From Chryseobacterium joostei (GTDB lineage Bacteria > Bacteroidota > Bacteroidia > Flavobacteriales > Weeksellaceae), in assembly GCF_003815775.1 (NCBI RefSeq), contig NZ_CP033926.1:3224001-3288000 (forward strand): a stretch of 64,000 bases of DNA. The letters run 5' to 3'. Each line of letters opens with the position of its first letter. Within the stretch, counting starts at the first letter, position 1. A program made the position numbers and the translations under genes. The notes below the pieces were generated by a model. The model saw only the letters and a list, made by a program, of their open reading frames with translations, made no database searches and was not told where the DNA came from. Shown piece by piece: positions 7,435 to 16,649 of the stretch.

Positions 7435-8645
7435 TCACTGGCAGACTTCATCACTGTATGAAAGGCTTCAGTTACTTCCGTCTTGTGCTTATGAGCCAGA
7501 GGGAAAGGAACCATGTGCGAGTAATCAAAAGGGAAATCCTTTATTTCAACATCCACATTGATGTTTCGATAGCCTCCCTGCAGGGTATTTAAAGCCTCCA
7601 TTGGTGGAGCAACACTATCTTTTTCCAGTACAAAAGCCTTCACTTGAGATTGGATCTCAGAGATTCTTTCCTCTCTTTCCTTTTGAAAATAATTATATCG
7701 GAGCATTTTTTTGAACCAGCTTTCCTGGGGATGAAGGGTTTCATCCTGATAATGCTTCAGTCTGTTATCAAACTTAAAATCTGAACTTAATAACTCAGTG
7801 AAAACGGACTGCATTTTAATCGTGGCCTGAGAATCCATGATGTATTTTGAGATAGGAAACATCCTGTCAATGGTCATTCCTCCACAAAAACAGAACACCT
7901 TGGATTTGGTGAAGAATCCATATGGATCAGCCATTTTAATAATCATGGAAAGAAATGAACCTATAGAATATCCAAACAGGTCCAGACTCGCGTCCGGAGA
8001 TATGCTTTTGATCTTATTGGCTTTAATCTCCTTTACCACTTCAATAATATCAGAATAGGTCTGTAATCCCGACCAAAAGATTCTTTGCGGATGAGCTTCC
8101 AGTCTTGAGCTTATCGCAGCATTTACATAGGAAAAATGAGTGTTTTCCGGATACTTTTCCTTTCTGAACTTTACAATTTCCATCATGTGATGACGATCAC
8201 TCCAAATGGCTTCCGCGCGGTCCATATGAAAGGCTATGGGAAACAGAATAACAGCCTTATGCGTTTTTTGAGCCAGTTCATAAGCCCAGGGAAGATATTT
8301 ATCCCATTTTTTTTCATTCAGGCCATGAAAGAAAATAATGTATCCATTCGCAGTTTCTACATCGGCTCTTTTGAGAATATAATATTCAAATTTTTTATTA
8401 CATTCTATATCAAAATCCTTAATGTCTATGGAGGGTTGATGATACATTAAATAATCGCTTTCATTGATTTTAAGCGATTGATGGTGCTTTGGGCAGGCCA
8501 GATTTTCAGAGCCGTGAAGTAAATCCGATACCTTAGATTCAAAGGGGATAGATTCAATGGTTATATTTAAATCCTTGATCTCCACAATCTCTTTTTTGGA
8601 ATCAAAATGATCTTTCAAAACTTCATATAATTCATAATATTCCAT
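7419..8645 (-). CDS. alpha/beta-hydrolase-like protein, 408 aa (DUF6051-like)
   Basis: Predicted cytosolic hydrolase. After an N-terminal extension of about 90 residues, a core resembling alpha/beta hydrolases has a beta-strand/oxyanion region YIIFFHGLNEKKW and a nucleophile elbow LFGYSIGSFLSMI (G-x-S-x-G), with a late His in DYSHMVPF as candidate catalytic base. I recall a Bacteroidetes family of this type (DUF6051). The substrate is unknown. No signal peptide. It is a monocistron, convergent with the LytTR operon and ending in the shared terminator. Confidence 0.75.
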   Translation of the reverse strand: MEYYELYEVLKDHFDSKKEIVEIKDLNITIESIPFESKVSDLLHGSENLACPKHHQSLKINESDYLMYHQPSIDIKDFDIECNKKFEYYILKRADVETANGYIIFFHGLNEKKWDKYLPWAYELAQKTHKAVILFPIAFHMDRAEAIWSDRHHMMEIVKFRKEKYPENTHFSYVNAAISSRLEAHPQRIFWSGLQTYSDIIEVVKEIKANKIKSISPDASLDLFGYSIGSFLSMIIKMADPYGFFTKSKVFCFCGGMTIDRMFPISKYIMDSQATIKMQSVFTELLSSDFKFDNRLKHYQDETLHPQESWFKKMLRYNYFQKEREERISEIQSQVKAFVLEKDSVAPPMEALNTLQGGYRNINVDVEIKDFPFDYSHMVPFPLAHKHKTEVTEAFHTVMKSASDFYTR

Positions 8646-8758
8646 AACAAGATAATTGGGGGTTCATCATTAAAACAATTAAGGTAGGTAATTATTATGG
8701 TAAAGTGCTGATTTTAAAAGCTTAAAAGTATTCTAGACATAGGAGAAATAAAAAGAAA

Positions 8759-8780
8759 CCCGAAACAGAATTGTTTCGGG
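8759..8780 (-). terminator. intrinsic terminator of the small membrane gene
   Basis: CCCGAAACA-GAAT-TGTTTCGGG perfect hairpin (8759-8780). On the minus strand it is followed by TTTCTTTTTATTT. A related hairpin ends the paralogous unit at 11303-11325. Confidence 0.75.
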
Positions 8781-8807
8781 GTAGATATGGTGAATAGATA
8801 TTGATGT

Positions 8808-9014
8808 TTATTTCTTGTCTTTTTGCTCAGTTTTGGTGCCGTATTTTTTTACCAGTACCGAGGTAAGTGCTACCAAAGCAATACATAAGAGAAGGTTTGA
8901 TTTCTCAGGATGATAAATCTCCTGGTAAATATTATAGCCTAAAAGGATAGATACAATAATGATCAGAACATTGTTGGCTTCTGCATACTGGTTGTCTGGG
9001 GTTGAAGTTTTCAT
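8808..9014 (-). CDS. small two-span membrane protein, 68 aa (copy 1)
   Basis: 68 residues with two hydrophobic segments: ANNVLIIIVSILLGYNIY and SNLLLCIALVALTSVLV, the second followed by KKYG and a Lys-rich tail. It is paralogous over its whole length to the 68-aa gene at 11346. The upstream 40 bp (9024-9063) and the terminator are also conserved between the two, so this is one copy of a duplicated transcription unit. The function is unknown. Confidence 0.72.
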   Translation of the reverse strand: MKTSTPDNQYAEANNVLIIIVSILLGYNIYQEIYHPEKSNLLLCIALVALTSVLVKKYGTKTEQKDKK

Positions 9015-9023
9015 AATGATGTT

Positions 9024-9063
9024 TTATTTATTCAGTAAGTATGGCGATTTAAAATACGTTACA
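9024..9063 (-). promoter_or_regulatory. conserved upstream region of duplicated small gene (copy 1)
   Basis: On the minus strand it contains TGTAACGTAT and CATACTTACTG followed by ATAAATAA, shared with 11570-11608 and in the same position relative to the start. It is probably a promoter/operator or 5' UTR element. Confidence 0.5.
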
Positions 9064-9163
9064 GATAAATTTCAAAAAACTTTATCTCTTCTTTCAAAAG
9101 ATACATTCAGTAATACAAAATCAAAATGATAATGAGCTTACATCTGAAGAATTATACTCGCAA

Positions 9164-10060
9164 CTATCTGTAATCAATTCTGTTAGATTCAGTGTCTTCA
9201 AGTTGTTTGATAATAGATTCCGGGATCTCATCACTATCGATGGGAAGGCTGATGGAGTCGGAAATAAAGTTTTTTCTGTCTGCTTTCTGAAAGATTTCAA
9301 ATAAGGCAATAGGTTCCTGATTAAAACTGATACAAGTACTGATGAAGTGAAGCTCATGAAGCTTATAATCCGGATTCTTAAGTTTTTCTTTGATATCTTT
9401 TATTCTCGAGATAAAATGCCTCTGTCTGATAAATGTATTGCTATTCATGATAATAAAGACATAATCGGAATAGGCTGTTACTTTTCCAAAATATTTATGA
9501 TGGTCACCACCGCTTCTTTCAATAAAATACTCTCCTGTAGTTTCAGACTTATAGATTTCCATGGCAGAGCGCCACATCCTGTTCTCTTTAGCCTGTGTAG
9601 GGTTCTCAGGAAGATTTCTGTTGTAGGAATACCAACAACCTACTAAGCGATCCAATAACGTGGTATTCAGCTTCACATTATTCATATCAATCTTAAGATC
9701 ATTAAAATTGAATGCTTCGGTATTGGAATTAATAAAATCAATGTAATTCGAGTACCCCAAAACCCTGACAATCAGACTTAATTTTGCCAGATTTGGCCTG
9801 CTTAAGACTGCATTTTCATTTTGGTGGAACTTTTTTAATTTATTGATAATCAGGTGTTCATAAAGGTAATTTGAACCCAGAAGATCCGGATTCTTTTTTA
9901 TCCCTTTCTCAGCATGATCATTGGCAATAAGATCATTAAGCTCTGCACAGATGTAGGACCATTCTGTTTTGGTAACGTCTTCCCAATGGTTTTTCTTTAA
10001 AAATTGACGGCCTAAGAAGTTCATCAATTTCTCAAGGTGTAGAATATCTTCTTTTTTCAT
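9164..10060 (-). CDS. uncharacterised protein, 298 aa
   Basis: I do not recognise this family. The first 120 residues are helical and charged (KKEDILHLEKLMNFLGRQFL), with a short YSNYIDFIN motif near residue 105 that recalls N-terminal helical modules of Bacteroidetes regulators. The C-terminal half looks like an alpha/beta domain (YFIERSGGDHHKYFG, YVFIIMNSNTF). No signal peptide or membrane span. It is encoded alone, between the two copies of the small membrane gene. Confidence 0.65.
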   Translation of the reverse strand: MKKEDILHLEKLMNFLGRQFLKKNHWEDVTKTEWSYICAELNDLIANDHAEKGIKKNPDLLGSNYLYEHLIINKLKKFHQNENAVLSRPNLAKLSLIVRVLGYSNYIDFINSNTEAFNFNDLKIDMNNVKLNTTLLDRLVGCWYSYNRNLPENPTQAKENRMWRSAMEIYKSETTGEYFIERSGGDHHKYFGKVTAYSDYVFIIMNSNTFIRQRHFISRIKDIKEKLKNPDYKLHELHFISTCISFNQEPIALFEIFQKADRKNFISDSISLPIDSDEIPESIIKQLEDTESNRIDYR

Positions 10061-10179
10061 CTGTTATTATATTTTTACAAGACTAATTTAAGATTTTTAT
10101 CAGACTAAAGAATACTATAGAAAGACTTTTATATTGTAAAATCCATTGATATTTGAGTAGAAAAACAAAAGTTAGAACA

Positions 10180-10923
10180 ATGGAAACAAGAATGTTATTA
10201 AAAGATGAGTCCCTTTGGAACAGAATTCAGGGATTTTCACTGGACGCTCCGGATGCTGATTTTCCTTTTTCGAGAAAACTGGCAAAAGAAGAAAACTGGA
10301 GCCTTGATTTTGCCCGAAAAGCCATAGAAGAATATAAAAGATTTGTTTATCTCTGCTGTGTTCTTCCCAATGGTGCTTCACCAAGCAAAATAGTAGATAA
10401 GGTATGGCATATGCATCTGATCTATACCCAAAACTATTGGGAGGAATTTTGCCCGAATATTCTAAAAAAACCTTTGCATCACCATCCATCGAAGGGAGGA
10501 TTTAATGAAAACACTAAGCATCAGCATTGGTTTACAAGTACCTTAAAAAGTTACAAAGAGATTTTTCTCACAGAAGCACCTAAGGAAATCTGGCACGAAC
10601 AGGAAGGGGTTTATGGTAAGGATAACTGGTGGAGAAGAATACGGCTAATTCCATTTTTTGGACTTCTTTTAATGTTATCGTCCTGTATTGGTGAGATTAT
10701 AAGTACAATAACATCTATAGTTTTTACCTTGCTGGGAATTTTTGCTTTTGGAATTGTTATTTCTCTACTCCAGAATACAAGTGGTAAAAAGAATAAAGAT
10801 TCCGGATCAAGTTGTGGAGGAAGCAGTGACAGTGGAGGAGGTTGTAGCGGAGGAAGCAGTTGTGGCGGTGGGGGAAGCTGCGGAGGTGGATGTGGAGGTT
10901 GTGGAGGTGGCTGTGGTGGATAA
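10180..10923 (+). CDS. GRDP-like protein with membrane span and Gly/Cys-rich tail, 247 aa
   Basis: The N-terminal half carries the D-x-x-W-H-x-H-x-x-x-x-x-x-Y motif (DKVWHMHLIYTQNY) seen in glycine-rich-domain proteins (GRDP family), with further His clusters (LHHHPS, KHQHW). A hydrophobic stretch follows (about 155-200), with a possible lipobox-like SSC inside it. The last 40 residues are nearly pure Gly/Ser/Cys with seven Cys. The TTG at 10153 is an alternative start; the ATG at 10180 is preferred. A tail of this composition could bind metal or be anchored or crosslinked. The next membrane gene starts 12 bp on. Confidence 0.72.
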   Translation: METRMLLKDESLWNRIQGFSLDAPDADFPFSRKLAKEENWSLDFARKAIEEYKRFVYLCCVLPNGASPSKIVDKVWHMHLIYTQNYWEEFCPNILKKPLHHHPSKGGFNENTKHQHWFTSTLKSYKEIFLTEAPKEIWHEQEGVYGKDNWWRRIRLIPFFGLLLMLSSCIGEIISTITSIVFTLLGIFAFGIVISLLQNTSGKKNKDSGSSCGGSSDSGGGCSGGSSCGGGGSCGGGCGGCGGGCGG

Positions 10924-10935
10924 AAATGAATACCT

Positions 10936-11289
10936 ATGAAAAAGATAATCATTCACTCAGTTTCAGTAGTGATAAGTTTTATATGGCTTATCAAAACATG
11001 CCAGACTCTTAATCCGTTTACGCTGAAAGGGGCCGGATTTCTGAAGTTTTATTTACTCCTTTTACTTGGGTTTTATTTTTCAATTTTTATTTTGAAATTA
11101 TTAAAGGAAACCATTTCGAAAACCACTCTTTATTTTATGTTGCTCATCTTCGTGTGGGGAGTCATAAAATTAATAAGGGGAATACTATTAGGAAAACCTG
11201 TTGGGTTTTTGGTAATGATTTTAATTGTGGAATGTGTTGTAATGCTATTATTTATGTTATTCCATGTAAAGAATAAAATTAAGAATTAG
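10936..11289 (+). CDS. uncharacterised integral membrane protein, 117 aa
   Basis: Four hydrophobic segments (about residues 5-20, 30-53, 60-80, 90-112) with few charged residues between them. It starts 12 bp after the Gly/Cys-tailed protein gene and ends at the terminator 11303-11325, so it is probably the second gene of a two-gene operon. I recognise no family. Confidence 0.68.
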   Translation: MKKIIIHSVSVVISFIWLIKTCQTLNPFTLKGAGFLKFYLLLLLGFYFSIFILKLLKETISKTTLYFMLLIFVWGVIKLIRGILLGKPVGFLVMILIVECVVMLLFMLFHVKNKIKN

Positions 11290-11302
11290 CATCAAAAACA
11301 AA

Positions 11303-11325
11303 CCCGAAACAAAAACTGCTTCGGG
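11303..11325. terminator. intrinsic terminator between convergent genes
   Basis: CCCGAAACA (11303-11311) pairs with TGCTTCGGG (11317-11325) with one mismatch, followed by CTTTATA. It shares its CCCGAAACA arm with the terminator at 8759-8780. Confidence 0.65.
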
Positions 11326-11345
11326 CTTTATATAAATTGTTGAAA

Positions 11346-11552
11346 TTAATTATTTTCCTGATTATCCTTTACTTTTTTATGTCCATATTTTCGAACCATA
11401 ATAGAGGTTAGTACTACTAAAATAAGGCTTATTCCAATGTTTGAATTATCGGGATGAACAATTGCCTGATAAAGATTATAGCCAAAAACAGCGGATACTA
11501 AAGCGATCAGGATATTGTTGGCATAAGCATATTGGTTTGTTGAAGTTTTCAT
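11346..11552 (-). CDS. small two-span membrane protein, 68 aa (copy 2)
   Basis: Paralogue of the 68-aa protein at 8808: same MKTST start, the block YANNILIALVSAVFGYNLYQ, a second span SLILVVLTSIMVRKYG, and a charged tail. The two copies lie in the same orientation about 2.5 kb apart with conserved upstream and terminator sequences. The function is unknown. Confidence 0.72.
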   Translation of the reverse strand: MKTSTNQYAYANNILIALVSAVFGYNLYQAIVHPDNSNIGISLILVVLTSIMVRKYGHKKVKDNQENN

Positions 11553-11569
11553 AATGATATTTTTTATTG

Positions 11570-11608
11570 TTATTTATCCAGTAAGTATGACAATTCAACA
11601 TACGTTAC
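11570..11608 (-). promoter_or_regulatory. conserved upstream region of duplicated small gene (copy 2)
   Basis: Matches 9024-9063: minus-strand TGTAACGTAT, then CATACTTACTG and ATAAATAA. Conservation of this non-coding block suggests that both copies respond to the same control. Confidence 0.5.
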
Positions 11609-11657
11609 AAAAAAAATCAAAAATATCTTTAATTAAAAACAAACTTCAAAATAGGCT

Positions 11658-12845
11658 CTACGAAATCACTCCGCTTCCGATCAGTTCATCATCAATATAC
11701 CATGATGCAAACTGTCCCTCAGCAATGGCTGACTGTGGCTCTTCAAATTCAACGTAAAAACCATCTTCAAACTGATAGAGAGTGGCTTTCTGTAAAGACT
11801 GTCTGTATCTGAATCTTGCCAATACCTCCATAGACTCACCATTGTTCAGTTTCATGTCTTCACGAACCCAGTGCAATTCAGAATTGTCAATTTTTAAAGC
11901 TTTTTTATAAAGACCAGGGAATTGATTTCCTTCTCCTACAAAAATAATATTGTTTTCCATGTCTCTGGATACGATAAAGCAGCTTTCTTTATGTCCGCCA
12001 ATACCAAGTCCTCTACTTTGTCCGATGGTGAAAAACTGAGCACCTTGATGCTTTCCGATTACCTTTCCGTCGGTCTTTTTATAGTTGATTTTTCTTGAAA
12101 GAAATTCAAGTTCCTCTTTCTTTGAAGAGAATTCAGGTTTTTCTTCTGCAAATAATGGTGAATCTTTGAAAATCTCAACAATTTCACCTTCATTCGGCTT
12201 AAGCTGTTGTTGTAAGAACTGTGGAAGGCTTACTTTTCCAATGAAGCACAATCCCTGAGAATCCTTTTTATCTGCCGTTACCAGGCCTATTTCTTTCGCA
12301 ATCTCTCTTACCTGGGGCTTTGTAAGCTCTCCAATCGGGAATAGGGCTTTAGATAGCTGATCCTGGCTTAGCTGGCAAAGAAAATAAGATTGATCCTTAT
12401 TGTTATCTTTTCCGGCTAAAAGATGAAAGATTTCCTTTCCGTTTTCATCAATAGTGGAGTCTACTCTTGCATAATGTCCCGTAGCCACTTTATCAGCACC
12501 TAAAGACATTGCTGTTTTCATAAAGACATCGAATTTTACTTCTCTGTTACACAAAACATCAGGGTTGGGAGTTCTTCCTTTTTGATACTCATCGAACATG
12601 TAATCTACAATACGTTCTTTGTAAAGGTCACTCATATCTATAACCTGGAAAGGAATACCCAACTTCTGGGCAACCATCAGGGCATCATTACTGTCCTCAA
12701 TCCAAGGACACTCATCTTCTAATGTTACGGAAGCATCATTCCAGTTTCTCATAAACAGGGCAACTACTTCATGACCTTGTTGTTGTAACAAATATGCTGT
12801 AACACTTGAATCTACACCTCCGGAGAGGCCTACTACTACTTTCAT
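11658..12845 (-). CDS. mnmA: tRNA-specific 2-thiouridylase MnmA
   Basis: Cytosolic enzyme that thiolates U34 at C2 in tRNA-Lys, -Glu and -Gln using ATP and a relayed persulfide. The PP-loop ATP motif SGGVDSS is at residues 8-14, the first catalytic Cys at C99 (PDVLCNRE), and the second in GLCFIGKV (C200). 395 aa is the usual bacterial range (about 360-400). A -7-like TATTTTTG lies upstream on the minus strand at 12903-12896. It is encoded alone. Confidence 0.95.
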   Translation of the reverse strand: MKVVVGLSGGVDSSVTAYLLQQQGHEVVALFMRNWNDASVTLEDECPWIEDSNDALMVAQKLGIPFQVIDMSDLYKERIVDYMFDEYQKGRTPNPDVLCNREVKFDVFMKTAMSLGADKVATGHYARVDSTIDENGKEIFHLLAGKDNNKDQSYFLCQLSQDQLSKALFPIGELTKPQVREIAKEIGLVTADKKDSQGLCFIGKVSLPQFLQQQLKPNEGEIVEIFKDSPLFAEEKPEFSSKKEELEFLSRKINYKKTDGKVIGKHQGAQFFTIGQSRGLGIGGHKESCFIVSRDMENNIIFVGEGNQFPGLYKKALKIDNSELHWVREDMKLNNGESMEVLARFRYRQSLQKATLYQFEDGFYVEFEEPQSAIAEGQFASWYIDDELIGSGVIS

Positions 12846-13057
12846 TTTATTTCAATTTTACGAAACTCTTAACGGGAGTTCTTAGTTTGACCCGGCAAAA
12901 ATACAACTAAAAAAATTCGTAAAAAAACCATAATTTTAAACATTGATAAAAACGATAGTAGTATAAAAGATACTGTTAATGAAGTTTTCAATGGAGAGAT
13001 GAGGGTGAAAATGATGATGATTTATAAATATCCTTAAACAAAATAAAATATTTACAT

Positions 13058-13585
13058 ATGAAAAAGTTTATTATTTCAATGGTGCTGATGATCTCAGGAT
13101 CAGTTTTTTCCCAGGTTTCTATAGGCGCTCCGGTGCAAGAAAACAGCAAATGGACTTTTGGAGGAGGAATAGGTTTGGGGTTTGGAAGTAATAGTTCGTT
13201 TTATCTGCAGGCTTCTCCAAGATTAGGATACCGCCTTACCGAAGATCTTGAAGCGGGAGCCGTGGGAAGTGTTTCATGGCAGACTTCAGACTATTATAGA
13301 TCCACGATGTTTGGAATAGGACCTTTTGTTAATTATTATATTGCACGCTCGTTTTATTTAAGTGCAAACTTCCAGCATTATTTCATCAATTATAATGATA
13401 AGTATTACGATTACAAGTACAACAGAGAAGAAAATGCATTATACCTTGGTGGAGGTTACATGCAGAGAATAGGGAATAACTCCTTTATGCAGATAGGATT
13501 AATGTATAATGTGCTTTGGAAAGAAAATTCAAGTGTATTTTCAAATGGCTTGGTTCCCAATATAGGTTTTGTTGTAGGGCTTTAA
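13058..13585 (+). CDS. outer-membrane beta-barrel protein, 175 aa
   Basis: A signal peptide ends at VFSQ (about residue 19). The rest alternates hydrophobic and polar residues in short Gly/aromatic strands (FGGGIGLGFGSNSSFYLQ, LGYRLTEDLEAGAVGSVSW), with a C-terminal strand ending in VVGL, the pattern of an eight-stranded small outer-membrane barrel. No ligand or enzymatic function is visible. It is monocistronic, followed by a strong terminator. Confidence 0.8.
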   Translation: MKKFIISMVLMISGSVFSQVSIGAPVQENSKWTFGGGIGLGFGSNSSFYLQASPRLGYRLTEDLEAGAVGSVSWQTSDYYRSTMFGIGPFVNYYIARSFYLSANFQHYFINYNDKYYDYKYNREENALYLGGGYMQRIGNNSFMQIGLMYNVLWKENSSVFSNGLVPNIGFVVGL

Positions 13586-13678
13586 TCATTAATCTACGGA
13601 AAAACCTTGCAGCTTAAATATAATCTCGCAGATTTTCCCAGATTATGAAGATACCTATTTAGAATACCATTAAAAATA

Positions 13679-13707
13679 AAAAGCACCGGAAACTTTCCGG
13701 TGCTTTT
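13679..13707. terminator. bidirectional intrinsic terminator
   Basis: AAAAGCACCGGAAA (13679-13692) pairs with TTTCCGGTGCTTTT (13694-13707), between the barrel gene and the convergent clpC. Confidence 0.85.
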
Positions 13708-13732
13708 CTATTGAAATTAAATTGTTTATTTA

Positions 13733-16273
13733 TTAAGGTTGAGATGACTTCTCAGCTGCGGATGATTTCTTTGGCTTTGAAGTTTTTCCCACCAATCCGT
13801 CTTTTGCTTCATTAAGCTCAAGAACTACGGTTTCTCCTTCGTTCAATTGTTTGTTTACCAGCATTTCTGCCAATAAATCTTCAATGTATTTCTGGATGGC
13901 TCTCTTCAGAGGTCTTGCACCAAAATCTTTATCCCATCCTTTTTCAGAAATAAAGTCTTTTGCTTCTTCAGTTAATTCTACTTTATAACCTAGTTTTTCA
14001 AGTCTGCTGTAAAGTTTGTTCAGTTCAATATCAATGATTTTCTTGATATCATCCTGTACAAGAGAGTTGAAGATCACAATATCATCAATTCTGTTTAAGA
14101 ATTCCGGAGCAAATGCTTTTTTAAGGGCATTTTCAATAGTGCTTCTTGCTCTTGAGTCTGACGTTGTCTTTTTAGCTGAAGTTCCGAATCCTACACCATC
14201 TCCGAAATCTTTAAGATCTCTTGTTCCAATGTTGGAAGTAAGAATGATAATTGTATTTCTAAAGTCTATTTTTCTACCTAAGCTATCTGTAACGTGCCCT
14301 TCATCAAGGATTTGTAACAGGATATTAAATACATCCGGGTGGGCTTTTTCAATCTCATCCAAAAGAACCACGGCATAAGGCTTTCTTCTTACAGCTTCGG
14401 TTAACTGACCACCTTCTTCGTATCCAACATATCCTGGAGGCGCTCCAACCAATCTTGAAACTGCAAATTTCTCCATGTATTCACTCATGTCGATTCGGAT
14501 CAGAGATTCATCAGATTCAAAAAGTTCTCTCGCCATTACTTTTGCAAGCTCGGTTTTACCTACCCCTGTTGTTCCAAGGAAGATAAATGTACCGATTGGG
14601 CGGTTAGGATCCTTAAGTCCGGCTCTGTTTCTTTGAATAGCCTTAACCACTTTTTTCACAGCATCTTCCTGACCGATAACCTTTCCGTTCAGTTTTTCAT
14701 CCATCTGAGCTAATTTATCAAGCTCGTTTTTGCCAACTTTCGTTACAGGCACTCCGCTCATCATAGAAACCACTTCTGCTACACTTTCTTCACTTACGGT
14801 TTCTTTTTTCTCCTTAACATCTTTATCCCATTTTTCCTGAGCAGCATTTAGTTCCATCTGAAGACGTTCTTCCTCATCCTTCAGCTTTCTTGCTTCAAGA
14901 TAATCCTGAGCTTTTACCGCTTTTTGCTTCAATTCCTTGATATCTTCAATTTTCTTTTCAAAATCAATGATCTCAGTAGGAACTTTCATGTTTTTAATAT
15001 AAACTCTGGAACCTGCTTCGTCCATGGCATCAATAGCCTTATCCGGTAGGAAACGGTCTGTAATATATCTTGATGTCAAATTGACACACGCATTAATTGC
15101 CTCAGGAGTATAAATTACATTGTGGTGTTCTTCATACTTATCCTTAATTTGGTTCAAAATCTGAATGGTCTCCTCAATAGAAGTAGGTTCCACCATTACT
15201 TTCTGGAATCTTCTTTCTAAAGCTCCGTCTTTTTCAATGTACTGGCGATATTCATCCAGAGTTGTAGCCCCGATGCATTGAATTTCACCTCTTGCCAAGG
15301 CTGGTTTGAACATGTTGGATGCATCCAGACTTCCTGTAGAACTTCCTGCACCTACAATGGTGTGAAGCTCATCAATGAATAAGATGACATCTCTGTTTTT
15401 CTCCAACTCAGTCATGATGGCCTTCATTCTTTCCTCAAACTGACCACGGTATTTAGTTCCTGCTACTAAACTAGCAAGGTCTAATGTGATAACACGCTTT
15501 CCGTAAAGAACTCTTGAAACTTTCTTCTGTTGGATTCTCAATGCTAATCCTTCTGCAATCGCAGATTTACCAACTCCCGGCTCCCCGATAAGAAGCGGAT
15601 TGTTCTTTTTTCTACGTGATAGGATCTGAGAAACTCTCTCAATTTCTTTTTCACGACCAATTACAGGGTCCAATTTTCCATCTCTAGCCAGGGAAGTTAA
15701 GTCTCTACCAAAGTTATCCAAAGTTGGAGTTTTGCTTTTTGCAGAGCCTAGATTTCCTGTAGGCTTTCTCATTTGCTCAAAATCTTCTCTTTCATCATCA
15801 TCATCATAAGCACTCATTTGTGGTGATTGCCCGGAATTTTTAAGCATAGTTTGGTACTCTTTTGAAACACCCTCATAGTCGATGTCATAAGCTCCCAAAA
15901 TATTTGAAGTAGGGTCCTCATATTTATAAAGAATACCTAAAAGCAGGTGAACGGTATTAATTTCATTGCTTTTGTACTGGCGGCATTCTAGCTCTGCACG
16001 TTTAATAGCATGATCTGCCATTTTGGTGAAAGAAATATTGGTAACCTCCTCAGAAATAGGATTAAGACTTGCTGTATTTAGAGTTTCAATTTTTCTTCTG
16101 ATTTGTGTTAAATCCGCATTAAGGTTTTGAAGGATTTCTTTTGCAGAGTTTTCCGTTTTTATAATACCTAAAAGTAGATGTTCTGTATTGAGAAATTCAC
16201 TTTTCAGCCTTTTAGCTTCGCTTTTGCTTTGTTTGAACACTTGGCTCAAACCTTGTGAAAACTTATAATCCAT
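13733..16273 (-). CDS. clpC: ATP-dependent Clp protease ATPase subunit ClpC
   Basis: AAA+ unfoldase that feeds substrates to ClpP. Two N-terminal Clp repeats (about 1-145), first nucleotide-binding domain with Walker A GEPGVGKS (about 230-237), a UVR-like coiled middle region ([12 protein letters not shown]), second domain with Walker A GTTGVGKT (about 566-573), and the C-terminal ClpB_D2 domain. The Lys/Ser-rich tail [14 protein letters not shown] is a lineage extension. The ATG at 16273 (MDYKFSQGL) is preferred over the one at 16285. It is encoded alone; ClpP is not in the window. Confidence 0.95.
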   Translation of the reverse strand: MDYKFSQGLSQVFKQSKSEAKRLKSEFLNTEHLLLGIIKTENSAKEILQNLNADLTQIRRKIETLNTASLNPISEEVTNISFTKMADHAIKRAELECRQYKSNEINTVHLLLGILYKYEDPTSNILGAYDIDYEGVSKEYQTMLKNSGQSPQMSAYDDDDEREDFEQMRKPTGNLGSAKSKTPTLDNFGRDLTSLARDGKLDPVIGREKEIERVSQILSRRKKNNPLLIGEPGVGKSAIAEGLALRIQQKKVSRVLYGKRVITLDLASLVAGTKYRGQFEERMKAIMTELEKNRDVILFIDELHTIVGAGSSTGSLDASNMFKPALARGEIQCIGATTLDEYRQYIEKDGALERRFQKVMVEPTSIEETIQILNQIKDKYEEHHNVIYTPEAINACVNLTSRYITDRFLPDKAIDAMDEAGSRVYIKNMKVPTEIIDFEKKIEDIKELKQKAVKAQDYLEARKLKDEEERLQMELNAAQEKWDKDVKEKKETVSEESVAEVVSMMSGVPVTKVGKNELDKLAQMDEKLNGKVIGQEDAVKKVVKAIQRNRAGLKDPNRPIGTFIFLGTTGVGKTELAKVMARELFESDESLIRIDMSEYMEKFAVSRLVGAPPGYVGYEEGGQLTEAVRRKPYAVVLLDEIEKAHPDVFNILLQILDEGHVTDSLGRKIDFRNTIIILTSNIGTRDLKDFGDGVGFGTSAKKTTSDSRARSTIENALKKAFAPEFLNRIDDIVIFNSLVQDDIKKIIDIELNKLYSRLEKLGYKVELTEEAKDFISEKGWDKDFGARPLKRAIQKYIEDLLAEMLVNKQLNEGETVVLELNEAKDGLVGKTSKPKKSSAAEKSSQP

Positions 16274-16424
16274 AATATATCTCATTAGAATAAAGGCAAC
16301 ATTACCATTTATTCATTATCTAAATTACAAATATTTTACCAAAAATCAATTAATGACTTTATGGCAGAAAAAATTTTATTATCTTATTGAAAATGATTAA
16401 GTTTGTTATTCTTAAAATTTCCCC

Positions 16425-16649
16425 ATGAATCCTGAATTAACTACTTACATCGGATACTCAGCCTCAGTTTTTATCGTACTGAGTTTCATATTGAAAGATG
16501 TAAGAAAAATCAGAATTGTTAATATGATCGGCTGTATTTGCTTTGTCATTTATGGTTTCTTTAGCGGACCTTTATGGCCGGTTATCATTCCAAACGGACT
16601 TATTTGCTTTATTCAGGTGTATCATTTACTGCTTGGAAAGAAGGAGTAA
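16425..16649 (+). CDS. three-span membrane protein, YgjV/SemiSWEET-like, 74 aa
   Basis: Three short hydrophobic helices in 74 residues: YIGYSASVFIVLSFIL, IVNMIGCICFVIYGFF and PVIIPNGLICFIQVYHLLL. The Pro-Asn pair in the third helix and the overall length resemble half-SWEET (MtN3-like) transporters and YgjV-type inner-membrane proteins. The substrate is unknown. Its stop overlaps the start of the glycosyltransferase gene in TAATG, so the two are translationally coupled. Confidence 0.7.
   Translation: MNPELTTYIGYSASVFIVLSFILKDVRKIRIVNMIGCICFVIYGFFSGPLWPVIIPNGLICFIQVYHLLLGKKE

Noticed and set aside
10611..10952. Proline-rich 113-codon frame on the minus strand
   Set aside because: It is the complement of the Gly/Cys tail of the 10180 gene; the real gene has a domain and the neighbour is packed with it.
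13621..13655. Degenerate CAGATT repeat with a spacing of about 10 bp after the barrel gene
   Set aside because: Only two or three units; too short to separate from chance.
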